This document shows, one piece after another, positions 33,061 to 44,321 of a stretch of 64,000 nucleotides of DNA (position 1 is the stretch's first letter; each line of letters starts with the position of its first letter). The position numbers were made by a program, and so were the translations under genes. Source of the DNA: Aculops lycopersici (Eukaryota > Arthropoda > Arachnida > Trombidiformes > Eriophyidae); the NCBI GenBank assembly GCA_015350385.1, contig WNKI01000001.1, positions 6,667,410-6,731,409 of the forward strand, given 5' to 3'. The notes under the pieces were generated by a model. The model did not search any database. It saw only the letters and a list, made by a program, of their open reading frames with translations, and had not been told where the DNA came from.

Positions 33061-33816
33061 TCACAGTAGTTTCAACGAGCCGGTAATCTTATCTAGTTCC
33101 TCGTTTCGACCAAACAAGGCCAACACTGTCTTGCTGCCTGGAGCGATTTGCGTACACCCAGCATCTGTAACCAGGTGAGCAGGTAAACCAGCCGACTTGG
33201 CTTGTGCCTTTAAATCTTTCAAGTGTTCAGTGCTATTACCCTTGACTACAATCTTCTTTTGGCCCATAGTCATCCATTGCACCATTTCAGCCAAATGTGA
33301 ATCATTTCGCGAATCTTGAATGTCTAGATACAATCCTAGAGCTGCATGAGCAACCTGAGCACATTGCTTGCCTCTTCCCATGTTCAATTCCATATTTACA
33401 ACAAAAATCATTTTGTGACCACTACCAGCAACCAGTGCGGCTAGTGAGGCGCCCAGATTTGACCAAGTCAGTCCGCCACTTCTTGGGTCTGATTGAGGCG
33501 GTGGCGTCGAGGATAGAGTTGAGGCGGCTGACGGCGGTTGTTGTTGTGGTTGTGAGGTCGGATCTGAGGCTGCGGCTGGTGCAGTTGCAGATGAGGATGA
33601 ATCACCAAAGTCGTCTAAATATGAGCTTGAATTCCTGGTCTCCTCTTGGCTATCGATTGTTGCCGAGGTCGATTGAGCAGAGCTTAATAGTTGGCCCATT
33701 TTGTTTGCAATCTTATCCTCGTATTCGGGTCGTTGAATGATATATTTGGCAATCAGCTCAATTGCTGACTCTTCACCCAGATCGTCTAACAGTAATAAAA
33801 GGTCATCACTCACCAT
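33061..33816 (-). CDS. PTRH2: Peptidyl-tRNA hydrolase 2 with N-terminal extension
   Basis: A 251-aa protein, ATG at 33816. PTH2 enzymes release tRNA from dropped-off peptidyl-tRNA. The catalytic domain is residues about 133-251: HKMIFVVNMELNMGRGKQ, CAQVAHAALGLY, WMTMGQKKIVVK, GLPAHLVTDAGCTQIAPGSK, TVLALFGRNEELDKITGSLK. Conserved Lys, Asp and Thr of the PTH2 fold are present. The first 45 residues form an acidic helical segment (DDLLLLLDDLGEESAIELIA) followed by a Ser/Ala/Gln/Pro-rich linker. A UBA-like fold is possible but not established. Vertebrate PTRH2 instead has an N-terminal transmembrane anchor to mitochondria, and no such anchor is seen here. Confidence 0.93.
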   Translation of the reverse strand: MVSDDLLLLLDDLGEESAIELIAKYIIQRPEYEDKIANKMGQLLSSAQSTSATIDSQEETRNSSSYLDDFGDSSSSATAPAAASDPTSQPQQQPPSAASTLSSTPPPQSDPRSGGLTWSNLGASLAALVAGSGHKMIFVVNMELNMGRGKQCAQVAHAALGLYLDIQDSRNDSHLAEMVQWMTMGQKKIVVKGNSTEHLKDLKAQAKSAGLPAHLVTDAGCTQIAPGSKTVLALFGRNEELDKITGSLKLL

Positions 33817-34511
33817 GTTTTCTAATTTGTTAATGATTTTAAAAGTAATAAGACCTAGATCTATTCAAGTTTTGTGCTAACAGTTATGGATCAGGCCAGG
33901 CACCTTGTAATATTAATGTGGCATTGTCTTCTGTTTACAATATAAAGGCGGCGGCAAAAACCAAAACAAAAATGTGTGCACTTTTTTGACATGTTTTTTC
34001 TGCGGCGAAGCCGCAAAGTCTCTACGGCTAACGAATGCCACAAGTGGACCGCAGCGAAAAGTCACTGGAGCGCGCAAAAGTCTATGGCTTCTCCAACATA
34101 ATTTTGAAGCCAAAGTTCGCTAATGCTGTCGCTGCTGCCATAGCAAAGTGGCCTGTCGCCATTGAGAGGCCAAGTATTCTTTATAAGTGAGGTATCGATC
34201 AGGTCTGATACCAACTACAGGTGTCCTCTCTTTGATCTCAAATTTCTCGCTTGTCCTCATTTGGCAACGTGTGTTATCCGACTAATAAGATATGTCACAC
34301 ATTAGAATGACAAGCATATAAGATTACTATTAGCAATTGCAAATATAAGTTGGATTAGAGAGATAGCAATCAAATGACATTTGTCGTATAATCAACAACA
34401 TCAACACCTGTCACCTCAAACTTGGAACTAATAGATCTTTACTTATATTGAAATGCACAGTAACCGAATAGCATAATAATTAGGATATATAATAGCACAA
34501 TAGCAGTTGAG
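33817..34511. other. Divergent intergenic region PTRH2/DNAJC22
   Basis: Head-to-head start codons 695 bp apart, so both promoters should lie here. The centre (33940-34140) is GC-richer with GCGGCGAAGCCGC. No gene is supported; the minus open frame at 33913-34113 has a TTG start and no domain. Confidence 0.55.
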
Positions 34512-35597
34512 ATGAAGAGTTTATTTGTTACCTACCTCTGCTGGTTAGTTGGCGGATTCTTCGGATTGCATCATTTTTATTTAAATCGAGATAAGCATGC
34601 TTTCATCACATTTGCCACCTTTGGTGGCTATTTCTGCCTGGGTCTCATACGTGATCTATGGCGAATACCTGAGTACGTCAAGGATGCTAACAACGATCTC
34701 GAATACCTGAAGAATTTACATGCCCAAATCAAGAAATACAAGAGGCCACCAAGTAGTTTGGTACGTCAGAGTGGCCTCATGATGGTTGGAAATTTGTTTG
34801 CTTACATGATTAGCTACGCGATTCCGGACGAGTTATTTGGAGAGCATGACAAGATACTAAGACTAGTCAAGTTTCTATTAGTCCCACTGGGTTCAGCTTT
34901 CGGTGTTTGGCTAGCGGGTAATGTTGGCCGCCATCGAGGTGGAATCACAAAGCCGCTTATAGCTGCTTATATTTGTGCAATACCCTCACTCTTTATGGAG
35001 GTTCAGAGTGGATCCTTCTCAACACTAGCCGCTATGCTAATATTTACTCGGTATAGTAAAGAATGGCGCCATGTCAAAGATAAACCAAGACCTTTGTATC
35101 AGAGACTAGCGTTGGCTTTCATATTTGTAACCCTCTACCTTGGACTCTGGACCTCGTGGTTGTATTTCAGCTGTACAGTCGACGATCCGGAGACACTTGA
35201 GCCAATCAAATGTCGTGTTGCGCTAGAAAACTTTATCAATTCACCTGCCTATACAAACTTATCTCAAGCTTTATTTATGCTCTATGAACACATTCGCCAC
35301 TCTGGCTTCTCTGGTCTGTGGCGCGAAATAATGCAAGAATTTGATGTCTCGGGCAAATCAACTGCCTTGCAAATATTAGAATTAGATGATAATGCCAGCG
35401 CACAGGAAATCATTGCCCAATACAAGAAGCTCTCGCGCCAGTACCACCCAGATAGAGAGAAGGATGAATCGAAGAAGGCGGAGAAGCATGAAAAGTTTAT
35501 CCAGGTTCAAGAGGCCTACCGGAAGTTGGAGGCAACAGTGACGAGGTACAAGCAGGATCAAGCCAAGTCATCTGGCTTGCAACACGAGGAACTTTAA
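34512..35597 (+). CDS. DNAJC22: DnaJ homolog subfamily C member 22 (Wurst-type)
   Basis: A 361-aa protein, ATG at 34512. DNAJC22 (Drosophila Wurst) is a multipass membrane J-protein linked to clathrin-mediated endocytosis in airway clearance. It opens with a TM2-like domain (YLCWLVGGFFGLHHFYLNRD, GLIRDLWRIPEYVKDANND), followed by several hydrophobic helices (LFAYMISYAIPDEL, FLLVPLGSAFGVWLAGNVG, YICAIPSLFMEVQSG, LALAFIFVTLYLGLWTSW). A C-terminal J domain (about 288-352) contains SRQYHPDRE with the HPD motif that stimulates Hsp70 ATPase. AATAAA at 35605-35610 immediately follows the stop. It is tail to tail with the GPCR gene, so the 3' UTRs must overlap. Confidence 0.95.
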   Translation: MKSLFVTYLCWLVGGFFGLHHFYLNRDKHAFITFATFGGYFCLGLIRDLWRIPEYVKDANNDLEYLKNLHAQIKKYKRPPSSLVRQSGLMMVGNLFAYMISYAIPDELFGEHDKILRLVKFLLVPLGSAFGVWLAGNVGRHRGGITKPLIAAYICAIPSLFMEVQSGSFSTLAAMLIFTRYSKEWRHVKDKPRPLYQRLALAFIFVTLYLGLWTSWLYFSCTVDDPETLEPIKCRVALENFINSPAYTNLSQALFMLYEHIRHSGFSGLWREIMQEFDVSGKSTALQILELDDNASAQEIIAQYKKLSRQYHPDREKDESKKAEKHEKFIQVQEAYRKLEATVTRYKQDQAKSSGLQHEEL

Positions 35598-35604
35598 CGA
35601 GAGA

Positions 35605-35610
35605 AATAAA
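35605..35610 (+). terminator. Candidate polyadenylation signal of DNAJC22
   Basis: AATAAA lies 8 bp after the stop codon of DNAJC22 and 51 bp before the stop of the opposing GPCR gene. This position would force a very short 3' UTR. It is inferred from sequence only. Confidence 0.55.
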
Positions 35611-35660
35611 TGAGGATTTGTGAGATCTCAGAGTGGTTTTTTAAGGGAACCTTACATTCT

Positions 35661-36833
35661 TTATACCCGCCCCCAACACTTGACTAGAGCGTCCCGGAAC
35701 GAGGCACGAAAATTGCGAGACATAAAGCCATAGATGATGGGATTAACGCAGGAGTTGGCATAACTAAGCAAGTGAAAGGTTGTTTTTAGCTCCTTGTAAT
35801 GGCCATAGTTTAGGATGGGCCAAAGTTCAAAGGAAGTGAGAACGTTCACGACTAAAATGGGGGTCCAACATGCAATAAATATAACTACAACAACAATGAG
35901 CATCTTGATCACTTGCGACATTTTGTTTGCCGAGGCATCAATATAAACCTGGCCGACAGATGTCTGTTGCTTATTAGACTGTCCATTTGTGGTGGTTGTT
36001 GATGCTGTTGATACTATTGATTGGTTATTGTTGTTGTTGTTGATTAGATTTGCGTTTGTATTTGAAAATTGAAATTGCGATTGCATTTGAGCTAATGGGA
36101 AAGTTGTTTTCCTATTGTGCATTTCGCTCCACAAACGATTACAAATGTGCGCATAGGAGTAGGTCATTATAATCAACGGAATCACTAGGATGATCATAAG
36201 CATGTAACATTCATATATTTGCCATACCAATTTGTGGTCCCAATCTCGAACGCACCAATGCGCTTTATGCGGCTCCACGCCAACATCTCTTATTGTTTGG
36301 GTCCACCAAACGGGAGTGGCCAGTAATATTGAACTCAACCAGGTGAAGATGATTATCCGTTTTGTTTGTGACATGGTGCAAATATATCTACACTCAACGG
36401 GATACATAATGGCATAATAGCGTTCTATTGACATGGCAGTTAGAGTGAAGACACTACAAATGGCGCTTAAATTTTGGATATAAAAAACAAATTTACACCA
36501 AAACTTTCCATAGGTCCATGAATAGGAGAACAGTTGGATAAATTTAACTGGGACGCAAAATATAATTAGTATCAAGTCGGCAGTTGCTAGGCTGGCTAGA
36601 AAAATGTTGCTTAAACTTTTCATTCGTCTAAAATGCAAGACACTGTAAACAATGAGCGAGTTTCCAATCATTCCAATGAGAAAGGTGAGGCCATAAACGA
36701 GGCCCGTGATAATAATTTCAAAGTCAATGCTTGACAGAAGAGGCTCTCCATCATAGGTTTCCCCATCAACCATACTACTGTTAGTGTTATCCTGAGAATC
36801 GCTCATGTTTTTGATGTCAATATTATGAACCAT
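35661..36833 (-). CDS. Rhodopsin-class neuropeptide GPCR
   Basis: A 390-aa protein, ATG at 36833, single exon. Seven helices are visible: GLVYGLTFLIGMIGNSLIVY (TM1, GN), IFLASLATADLILIIFCVP (TM2, LxxxD), ICSVFTLTAMSIERYYAIM (TM3, ERY in place of DRY), IIIFTWLSSILLATPVWW (TM4), MLMIILVIPLIIMTYSYA (TM5), VVVVIFIACWTPILVVNVL (TM6, CWxP) and SCVNPIIYGFMS (TM7, NPxxY). Cysteines before TM3 and in the second extracellular loop (HWCVRDW) give the class A disulfide. Intracellular loop 3 contains an Asn/Ser/Thr-rich insertion. It resembles peptide receptors of the TRH/ghrelin/galanin type. I cannot assign the ligand. Confidence 0.92.
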   Translation of the reverse strand: MVHNIDIKNMSDSQDNTNSSMVDGETYDGEPLLSSIDFEIIITGLVYGLTFLIGMIGNSLIVYSVLHFRRMKSLSNIFLASLATADLILIIFCVPVKFIQLFSYSWTYGKFWCKFVFYIQNLSAICSVFTLTAMSIERYYAIMYPVECRYICTMSQTKRIIIFTWLSSILLATPVWWTQTIRDVGVEPHKAHWCVRDWDHKLVWQIYECYMLMIILVIPLIIMTYSYAHICNRLWSEMHNRKTTFPLAQMQSQFQFSNTNANLINNNNNNQSIVSTASTTTTNGQSNKQQTSVGQVYIDASANKMSQVIKMLIVVVVIFIACWTPILVVNVLTSFELWPILNYGHYKELKTTFHLLSYANSCVNPIIYGFMSRNFRASFRDALVKCWGRV

Positions 36834-39800
36834 TCATCTGAATAAGAGTGGGAATATTATAAGATTTCAACAGATTGATGCTGGCTATCGATCATACAGA
36901 GTGATGTAATATCAACTTGAATAGTTTCTTGTAGGTCTACTGGAAAGGAGGTTGCGTCAAGCTAGATAATAAGATTGATTCGATTGATTGAAGTTCGTGG
37001 GCCGCCTCCTCGTTGATCTCTGCATTATTTGTACAAGGTGTCCCAGCTAATTTAGACAACTTCTTTCCCGAATAATTCCCTCAATAAGGGGAGTGGATAG
37101 CTGAAATTTTGAGGGGATCGATAAGATGCAAAATGAATTTGCTCCGCCAAAAATCAGCTTTCTGCGCACGCGCTTTCATACCAAACGCCACAGGCCATTT
37201 AACGTTTGCATCTATGGGAAACGCGCACTTGTACGTGCGATCGCCATTGACGCGGTTGCTCTATTTTGAGTGCGTTTTCGGGATTCTCTTGAATAAAACT
37301 TGAAGGTACAAACTTGCACAGCGAGAGTTGAACTCAAACAAACAAACAAACAGTCGGATAGATCGAAACACCAATAACTAAAACTCTCTCACTGCAGCCA
37401 ATTCCAAAAAAATTTGTACATACATCTGATAGATTTTCTCGCTAGTCTTGCGGTGGCAACTATAATACTTGTTGTTGCTTGGCTGCGGTTTAGATCTGAT
37501 GTGTGCAAAATTTTTGGGATCGGCTGTTTCTCTCGCAGTCTCTGTGAAACTTGGAGCTCCAAGTTCGAGTTCAAGTTTAGTCCAAAGAGCGACGATGCTT
37601 TAGAGACTGCGCAGAGTGAGAGAGTTCAGTCTACTTGGTACACGCCAAATCCACTCCCTGGGAAGCCAGTGGTGGTAGTTGCGCCGAAGATCTCGGTGCT
37701 TACCTGCGTTGGAGATCCTACCTGGCTTGCATGTTTTATAACGCCGATCCGGTAATCAGTGTGCGAAGCGGAAACGAAGTAGTTGGTAATTTACTCTCTC
37801 TCTCTCATCTCGAGGATTCTCTCTTCTACTCTGTTCCTTTTTACAACTTCTTCCAGTATCCTCGGAATAAACTTTGTGTTCAAGCGTGTAGTGTTTGTGT
37901 GCGAACAAACTCGTTGTGTGGCAGTGCTGTAATACAAACTAGATGATATCGCCTCGAACATTTTGTCTGTAATTATGTTGATGATAATGATGATTTCGGC
38001 GGGAGAAGTGGCGCGATTCAGTTAGTCAGCATATTAGCCATAAAAAGCCAGCTAAATTTCCTCCACTGTTCCTAGATTATCCTCGATACCTTGCAACTGC
38101 AACCAACCACCTGTTCCCGTTCCCCCCGGCACTTGATTCCACCTGGTCACCAAGCATCGGTGCGTGAGGTGGACGTGCATGATAGAAGGTGAGTGAGTGA
38201 GTGTGAGTTAGTGAGGGCCGTTAGCAGTCTGGTTTCTCGTGTTGTAATGGTTTCGTCATCAAGTTTGATTTTGAGTCAGACTTGACGGCCAGTCAAGTTC
38301 GATGGCCATAAGGGATGTGTGGCTTCAGGTTATTTTATTAAACTTTTGCCTGCTCGAGTCGCGCGGAGATTATGGCGACGGCATCAGTTGTAGCGGCACG
38401 AGATGACCGCCGCACGACTAAAGTCAGAGAAGGCGACCGGAATACGCGCTGCTGCTTATCGTCTGAAACCTAATTTGTTTCCTCCCATCTCTTTGTTATC
38501 GGCTATAGTGGCGGCCGCATTGGTAGCTGAGTGGATGCCGCCGCATGATTGAATCCTACACAAGCACGAGCAGGTGAGCAAGTGAGCGAGCGAACAAACA
38601 AGCAAATAGATGGACGGATCAAAGTTGGAACGGATGGATCATAGTTGGAACAGATGGATGTGGAAAATCGGGATCAAAGTGAGAGACTCTGAAGCTGAAA
38701 TTTGGAATTGAATTGCCGCCAGGTGAGGCGAGCGGCGGCGGCCGCCGCCGCAATGGCAAGCGAGTGACGCAAATCCAGTTTGGTGGCGACGAGAGGAAAA
38801 GATAATATATGACGACATCTATGACAACCACCTCTACGATTGATCCAGACCGACAAACCTATTGGCTTATCCCCTTCTCTTTATCCGCTGGCTCTCATCC
38901 CGCGCGATTAACGCCCACCCATACATCCGATCCGATCCGAACCGAACAAATCAAATCGCACCATCATCTCGGCCGACTGCTCGCCCAGTAGTTCCTAGTA
39001 TTCTCGACTCCCCCTTCTTTTTGCTGCCTCGATACGATTGATGTGCCGAGGCGCGAGATACAAGACATTGAGAGGGGAGACAACCTGATGCGATGCGAGG
39101 TGAGCTCACATAATGCAACGTTACGTCGTTTTGCGTTGCGTTGCGCTTCGACGTTCTGAGGATACCAGGCGAGCTAGCTTGGCGCTTCTGGCTCAGTGGC
39201 TCCAAACATATCATCGACAAAAATCATGTTCACGCGCTTGAACTATCGGTGGCAAATGTGATTTTAGCAAATCAATCGTGCGACTTGACTGCAAGTCTCG
39301 TTGGTATCATTATTTGTGCTTTCGATTTGAGAGCAATACAAAAGTTACGACTCCATTTCTGACGTTATTGTCATCTAGAGTCTAGACAACACCCACTCGC
39401 TCACTCGCTTGCAGCTCACTCCTCTTCCCCCTTGCGCGCCGATTGAAGACATGGACATTGAAGCGCACTCACCAGCCGAGGCTCAAGTTCTCGTCTCCTG
39501 TGACTTCCTAAGATTTTACATCAATAGCCGAGGGACGCCACATAATTGACCCATTGAATGGGCAATAAAAATCGTAGCAAAGGTTGCATAAGATACTATT
39601 GGCATTGTCAAGGGGCCATCAAGTTTCTTTTCGCGGCAAAGGGGCAAAGAGGGGAAGTAATAACATAAAACTAGGCAATATACAACACAAAGTTTCGGCG
39701 GAAGTTTACACGGTCACCGCCACCACTACCACCGTTACCACTGCAGCCATTAGCAGCGCAAACAAACAGACTCTTCTGCTAGTGGTAGACTCCAACATTA

Positions 39801-40170
39801 ACGTCAACGTCAACCTCAATGATCTGTAGTTGCGCCATGAGCAAGCGAGCAGTAGCAGTACAGAGGCTTAGGAAAAATCTACGGAAAGATAGACAGACTG
39901 ACTGACTCGGCGTTGAGTTTACTTGAACGGACTGTTAAAACGGTTTTATTATCTACAATCTAAATCTAGCTTCATGCGAGATTCCTCTTACTTTCTTTTG
40001 TAATCTGAAGGCCACTATCGCCAGACAAATTCTCGATACGAATCAACCAGAGACCTTTCCGCGCTAACAGTAAAGAGCATGACAAAACCACTAAAACTAA
40101 CTTGCAGTTAACTCTAACTCTCTAGGTAACAACGGTGCTACCGCTACTGCTACTGCTACTGCTACTGACG
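36834..40170. other. Gene-poor region between GPCR and transporter
   Basis: No confident gene. It probably contains the GPCR promoter and 5' UTR. A plus open frame at 37635-37946 has a protein-like block (GAYLRWRSYLACMFYNAD) but no start or splice support. A 20-bp direct duplication around GTTGGAAC(G/A)GATGGATC lies at about 38616-38657. AAACAAACAAACAA occurs near 37339. Confidence 0.45.
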
Positions 40171-41137
40171 CTAATCTACTTCCGTTGACTTACCACACTT
40201 GGGCCAGAAGCGAACCAGCAGCGGCTCGAGCAGGTAAAAGAGGAGGGCGTAGGTAAAGGTGACACCTGCGAGCAACACTAACAATCCGTCGTAGGAGCCC
40301 AAATGGTCGCGAAACATTCCAATTAGTGCAGGTCGGCCAAAGAGAATTAGCGATGAGATGAAAGCGGCCACCGAGTAGCAGCTAGTCACCTGTGCCTTGC
40401 CCATGTATTCAATCATGAGCACGTTGATTAGCATATACTCTAAGGAAACTAGGGCGGCAATTAGTGTTGAGCATATGGCGTAGACGAGAAAGGACTCCAC
40501 CAAAACCATGGTCAAAATTGAGGCGGCCAACATGCTGCAAGTTAGGGCGGTGCACGTCCTAACACTAACCCACTGGAGATCTATTAGGGAGCCCAAAACT
40601 ATGCGTCCAAATAGCTCGCCAAATGACCAACAGTTGAGCAGCTGGCGAGATTCGTCGAACTCAAGTCCATGGTCGTCGGCAAAGTCGACCAAAATTATAA
40701 TAAATACCCGCGAGATTAGATAATACAATGTGAGCATAATCCAAACGCAATGTAGGTAAGGCAATCGGAGTAATTTGGTCACATTGTTGAGATCAAATTT
40801 TGACGACGCCTGCTGCTGCTCGATAGGAATCTCCTCTGCACCACACCTCCTCGTCGTTGTCTTCGTTTCGCTACCCCTTCTATTATGAACATTGCTGCTA
40901 ACACAATCACAAACAGCGCCCACTTCCGGCGATCCAGCGCCGCCAACTTCTGGCCCTTGCACAATTGTAGCGCGTGATGTCACTTGTCCATGTTGGCCAT
41001 TTGCGGTGTCATGGTTTTGTGGCTTACTTTGCGGCGCTAGTCGAGTGTCGAATGTTGCGGGTCGGTGGTGGTGGTCGTCGATTTCGTTGTTATTGTTGTT
41101 GCTGTTGCTGTTGCTGTTGTCATCATCGACGAAGCAG

Positions 41138-41169
<32 letters not shown>

Positions 41170-42972
41170 GATGATGTTGCCGACGCTGCCGTTACCGTAA
41201 CGGATATTAATGCCCAAACTTTTGGCCAACAAAACAACGCCGTTCCCTTCCCGTTGCGGCGGCGGCTTTTGTTGCTGCTGTTTTTGGCAAGACTCTCCTT
41301 CTGACCAGACCTCAAATTCGCCACCATTCGTCGAACCCTGCGCCTGCTGCTCTTTTTTCTCGCTCAATTGATCAACCACCTCCGACTGGTAGCTCAGTGG
41401 AGTTGGTCGCTGCGGTTGTGGCCATGGCTCCACCACTGGCGCAACGGAAATGCTCTTTCTGTCTGGCGCAGGGCTACCGAGTCCACTTCCGGTCTCGCCC
41501 TCCAACCCTGTGGCCGCAACAAATTTCCCCTTTGCCCCAACAGCGCATTGCTGGTTGCAGGCACTGCTCTTCCTCTGAACCTTTAGTTGGTGTTGGCCAC
41601 TTTTCTGACTCTCACTTTTACTTGGGCGTCGTCGACATTTATTTCGGCCTCGGCTTTGGTTCTGGCTTTGGTTTCGGCCAAGTCCCCACGTCGATTCACG
41701 ATTAGCGTGGCACTCCATGCTAACCGATGCCACTGACGACTTGCGCTCCAAATGATATTCAAGGATTGAGGTCCGACGCTTTTGAGCTTGCGGCAGGTTC
41801 AGTTGTTGTTGGAGTTTCAGTGTCGCTTGCACTGGGACGCTGGAGTAGTCGAGGGAGGATTTGCAATCGTTAGTCTTCTTCAAGGTCAAGCGATCAACCA
41901 AAGATGACTCATCGTTTTTCTTTCTCGACTCGCTTGAAGTAACTCCCGTTACTTGTACTTGCGACTCATATCGCCGCCGCCGATGCTCTGGTATCCGCTT
42001 TCTCGGCTTGATAAATAAAACCAGAACCAAATTGAACATAAACACCAAGGCTAGCGCCAGATAGACCAAACGGAAGTCGCCGTAGGATTCCAGGAGCCAG
42101 CTAACGATGGGAATCAAGTACAAGACACCAAAAGCGGCGCCGCTCATTGCAATTCCATAGGCGCTAGTGCGAAAGCGTTCAAAGTATTCGTTATTTATGG
42201 CCAACGAGAGTACAGTTCCCATACTAAGTGCCAGTCCCTGTATTAAACCCAAGCATAGAAAGTCGACTGCAAGCGAATTGCTAAAATAAGCGCCCAAATT
42301 TGCCGTTATCAGCAACAAAGTGCTGAGCAACTCAATTTGACGCCAGCTCAAGCAAGTGGCCAGAGCTGGCGTTAGAATGCCAGCTAAATTTTCAACGGCC
42401 GACGCGGTGGCTATGGGCCAACTAGCCTCCTCTCTGTCGTAATAACCAATGGCCACCTGATTGGCAAACACCAATCCGTAGACTCGACTTGAGCCGCCAA
42501 TCGTGGAGTTCTGTAGAAACATTACTATTAGTATGAGCCAAGCGTAGCCCGAGTCGAGGTTTGGCTCCCGTTCAGGTTGGCTTCGGTTGTTATTATTGAT
42601 GTTACCTGTAGATAGCGCGCTGCCCTTGTTTGAAAAACTTGGCTTGGCCGCCAACTCGTCACTAGGTGCCTTCTTCGCGCTGTAAGCACCACTGGGAGTT
42701 TCGCTTAATTTATCGGCTTTCTTGCCATTGCTAGTGTTGTTGTTGTTGTTGTTGCTGCTGCTGCTGCTCTTCTTGCCCGTCAAATTGTCTTGCTGCCTTT
42801 GGCTTGGGTTAGTTTGCTCAAGTGGAGGTCGCTGGCCAGCCGCTAGGCTGCGGTCTTGCCAAGAGTCTCGACAGATACGCGACTGACTCTGTTTCTGTGG
42901 CGGCTGCGAAGACTCAAACTCGCCTACGCCAACCGGCTGCTCGTCCAGCGGCCGAATGGGGTCCCAGCTCAT
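40171..42972 (-). CDS. SLC16-type (monocarboxylate transporter) MFS protein, giant loop
   Basis: About 933 aa from the first ATG (42972-42970); the frame continues upstream without an ATG. SLC16 members move monocarboxylates or related organic anions across membranes. The first six helices follow LDSGYAWLILIVMFLQNS, the family signature around TM1 with a conserved DGG-like Asp (here DSG). Then come EEASWPIATASAVENLAGIL and LSWRQIELLSTLLLITANLG. The second half (KLLRLPYLHCVWIMLTLYYL, GRIVLGSLIDLQW, LVFMF) carries TMs 7-12. The cytosolic TM6-TM7 loop is about 430 residues, against 30-200 in most relatives, and is filled with Gln, Asn and Ser runs. The family is clear; the subtype (MCT14-like or other) is not. 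Confidence 0.88.
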
Positions 42973-43435
42973 TATGTTGCTCTGACGACTCTTGCCCAAT
43001 CTTGACTCTTCGCGCACATTAATTTTAAGCAACTTCTGGTCTGCCTTCTTGATGTTCTACTTATCTCGTCGAGCACTTAACTTTGCAACGTACACTCAAA
43101 CTTCACTCAACTCAATAACTATATACTTTTAATCTACTCCAAACTACTTCGATGGCCAGAAAAACAACACCGCCGACGACTTGCTGCTGTCGTCGTTTCC
43201 ACTGGCGCCGAACCATTCGGTTAGACAGAACCTCGTGGCGTTATTAGAATTCATGGAAAATGCCCACACCCTTTATTGTCTGGGCAAATGAATCTTATTA
43301 TTATGAGTCTAACTATGAGCTAAACTGAGCAACGCGCTTCTTTGAATTAATTAGACACCAATTTAACGAGAGAAATAGAAAGACAGGGACGCCGACGAGA
43401 TTAAACAACAACCATCAATTTGACGCCAATTGAGT

Positions 43436-43441
<6 letters not shown>

Positions 43442-43477
<36 letters not shown>
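43442..43477. repeat. GT dinucleotide microsatellite
   Basis: A nearly pure GT run of about 36 bp, non-coding, upstream of the transporter gene. Confidence 0.93.
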
Positions 43478-43478
<1 letters not shown>

Positions 43479-44126
43479 GAAGGTAGCGATGTGAGCGACA
43501 CCAACGATGACTAATGTCAACGTAACTAACTTTACCTAATCGATCTGATCAACAATTCTGTGTCCACACGCCCTTCTCTTTCTCTCTGTATAATGAATCT
43601 AATACAACGCCACCAAATTCCCCGACTCCCACATCTGCCAGCGCTTGCTTGGTTTCAGTGATTGATCCTTACATAACAGTGCCGAGCGGTGGAGACGTAA
43701 CGCTGTTGTTGATGAGGCAAACACCACAGGCCGCGCGAGAGATATGGAAAAGCGGCCGCTAGGGGGGGGGGGAGAGAAAAACTAACGGAACTGTACAAAT
43801 AATATCTAACAGAATTCCAGCTCAGTCCATTTTTCTTATTATAAAACAGCAAGCAGGAACCAGACTGCCCACTTTGGCTTGCCACCAGTAATGACAACAG
43901 ACGATTAACACCCTGGCACCTAGCGAACCGACGACTAGCTGGTTGGTGCTAGAGAGTGTGTAAAAGTTTGTTGGTGTTGGTGTTGGTGTTGGTGTTGATG
44001 TTGGCGCTGACGTTGACGTTATAATTCGCTTAGAGTGCCAGCGTGGCACGCGCTGGCCTCCACACAAGTGAGCAGTCAATGTGCTGCTCATATTTCAGCG
44101 GCTCGCTTGAGGCGACGATTATCTTG

Positions 44127-44321
44127 TCAAAAGTTGGCGTTGTCCTCGCCGCCCTTGACCGTGGCGGCTCCTCTTCCGGACGCCGCCTCGTTCACGCTCT
44201 TTTTGGCACCGAGCAAAGTCAATAGATCAGCCAGGCAAAGGAGCAGCGAGCGAACGAGTGGATTCACCGGCTGGCCCCAAATTTTAATGGCCTTGCGCGA
44301 GGCTCGCACACTTGTGCGCAA
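44127..44321 (-). CDS. Candidate terminal exon, unknown protein
   Basis: On the minus strand a frame of about 62 codons reads SRKAIKIWGQPVNPLVRSLL, then CLADLLTLLGAKKSV and a Gly/Ala-rich tail before TGA. Codon use looks coding-like. A TTCTAG just upstream (near 44330) could be a splice acceptor, since the frame has no ATG. No family is recognised and no 5' exon was found. It may be chance. Confidence 0.25.
   Translation of the reverse strand: MRTSVRASRKAIKIWGQPVNPLVRSLLLCLADLLTLLGAKKSVNEAASGRGAATVKGGEDNANF

Noticed and set aside
37635..37946. Protein-like block in a plus frame
   Set aside because: Some residues look coding, but there is no start, splice or family support; left as non-coding.
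40892..41327. Several open frames rich in Val/Cys/Leu or Thr within the transporter
   Set aside because: They are other frames of the Asn/Gln repeats coding for the transporter loop.
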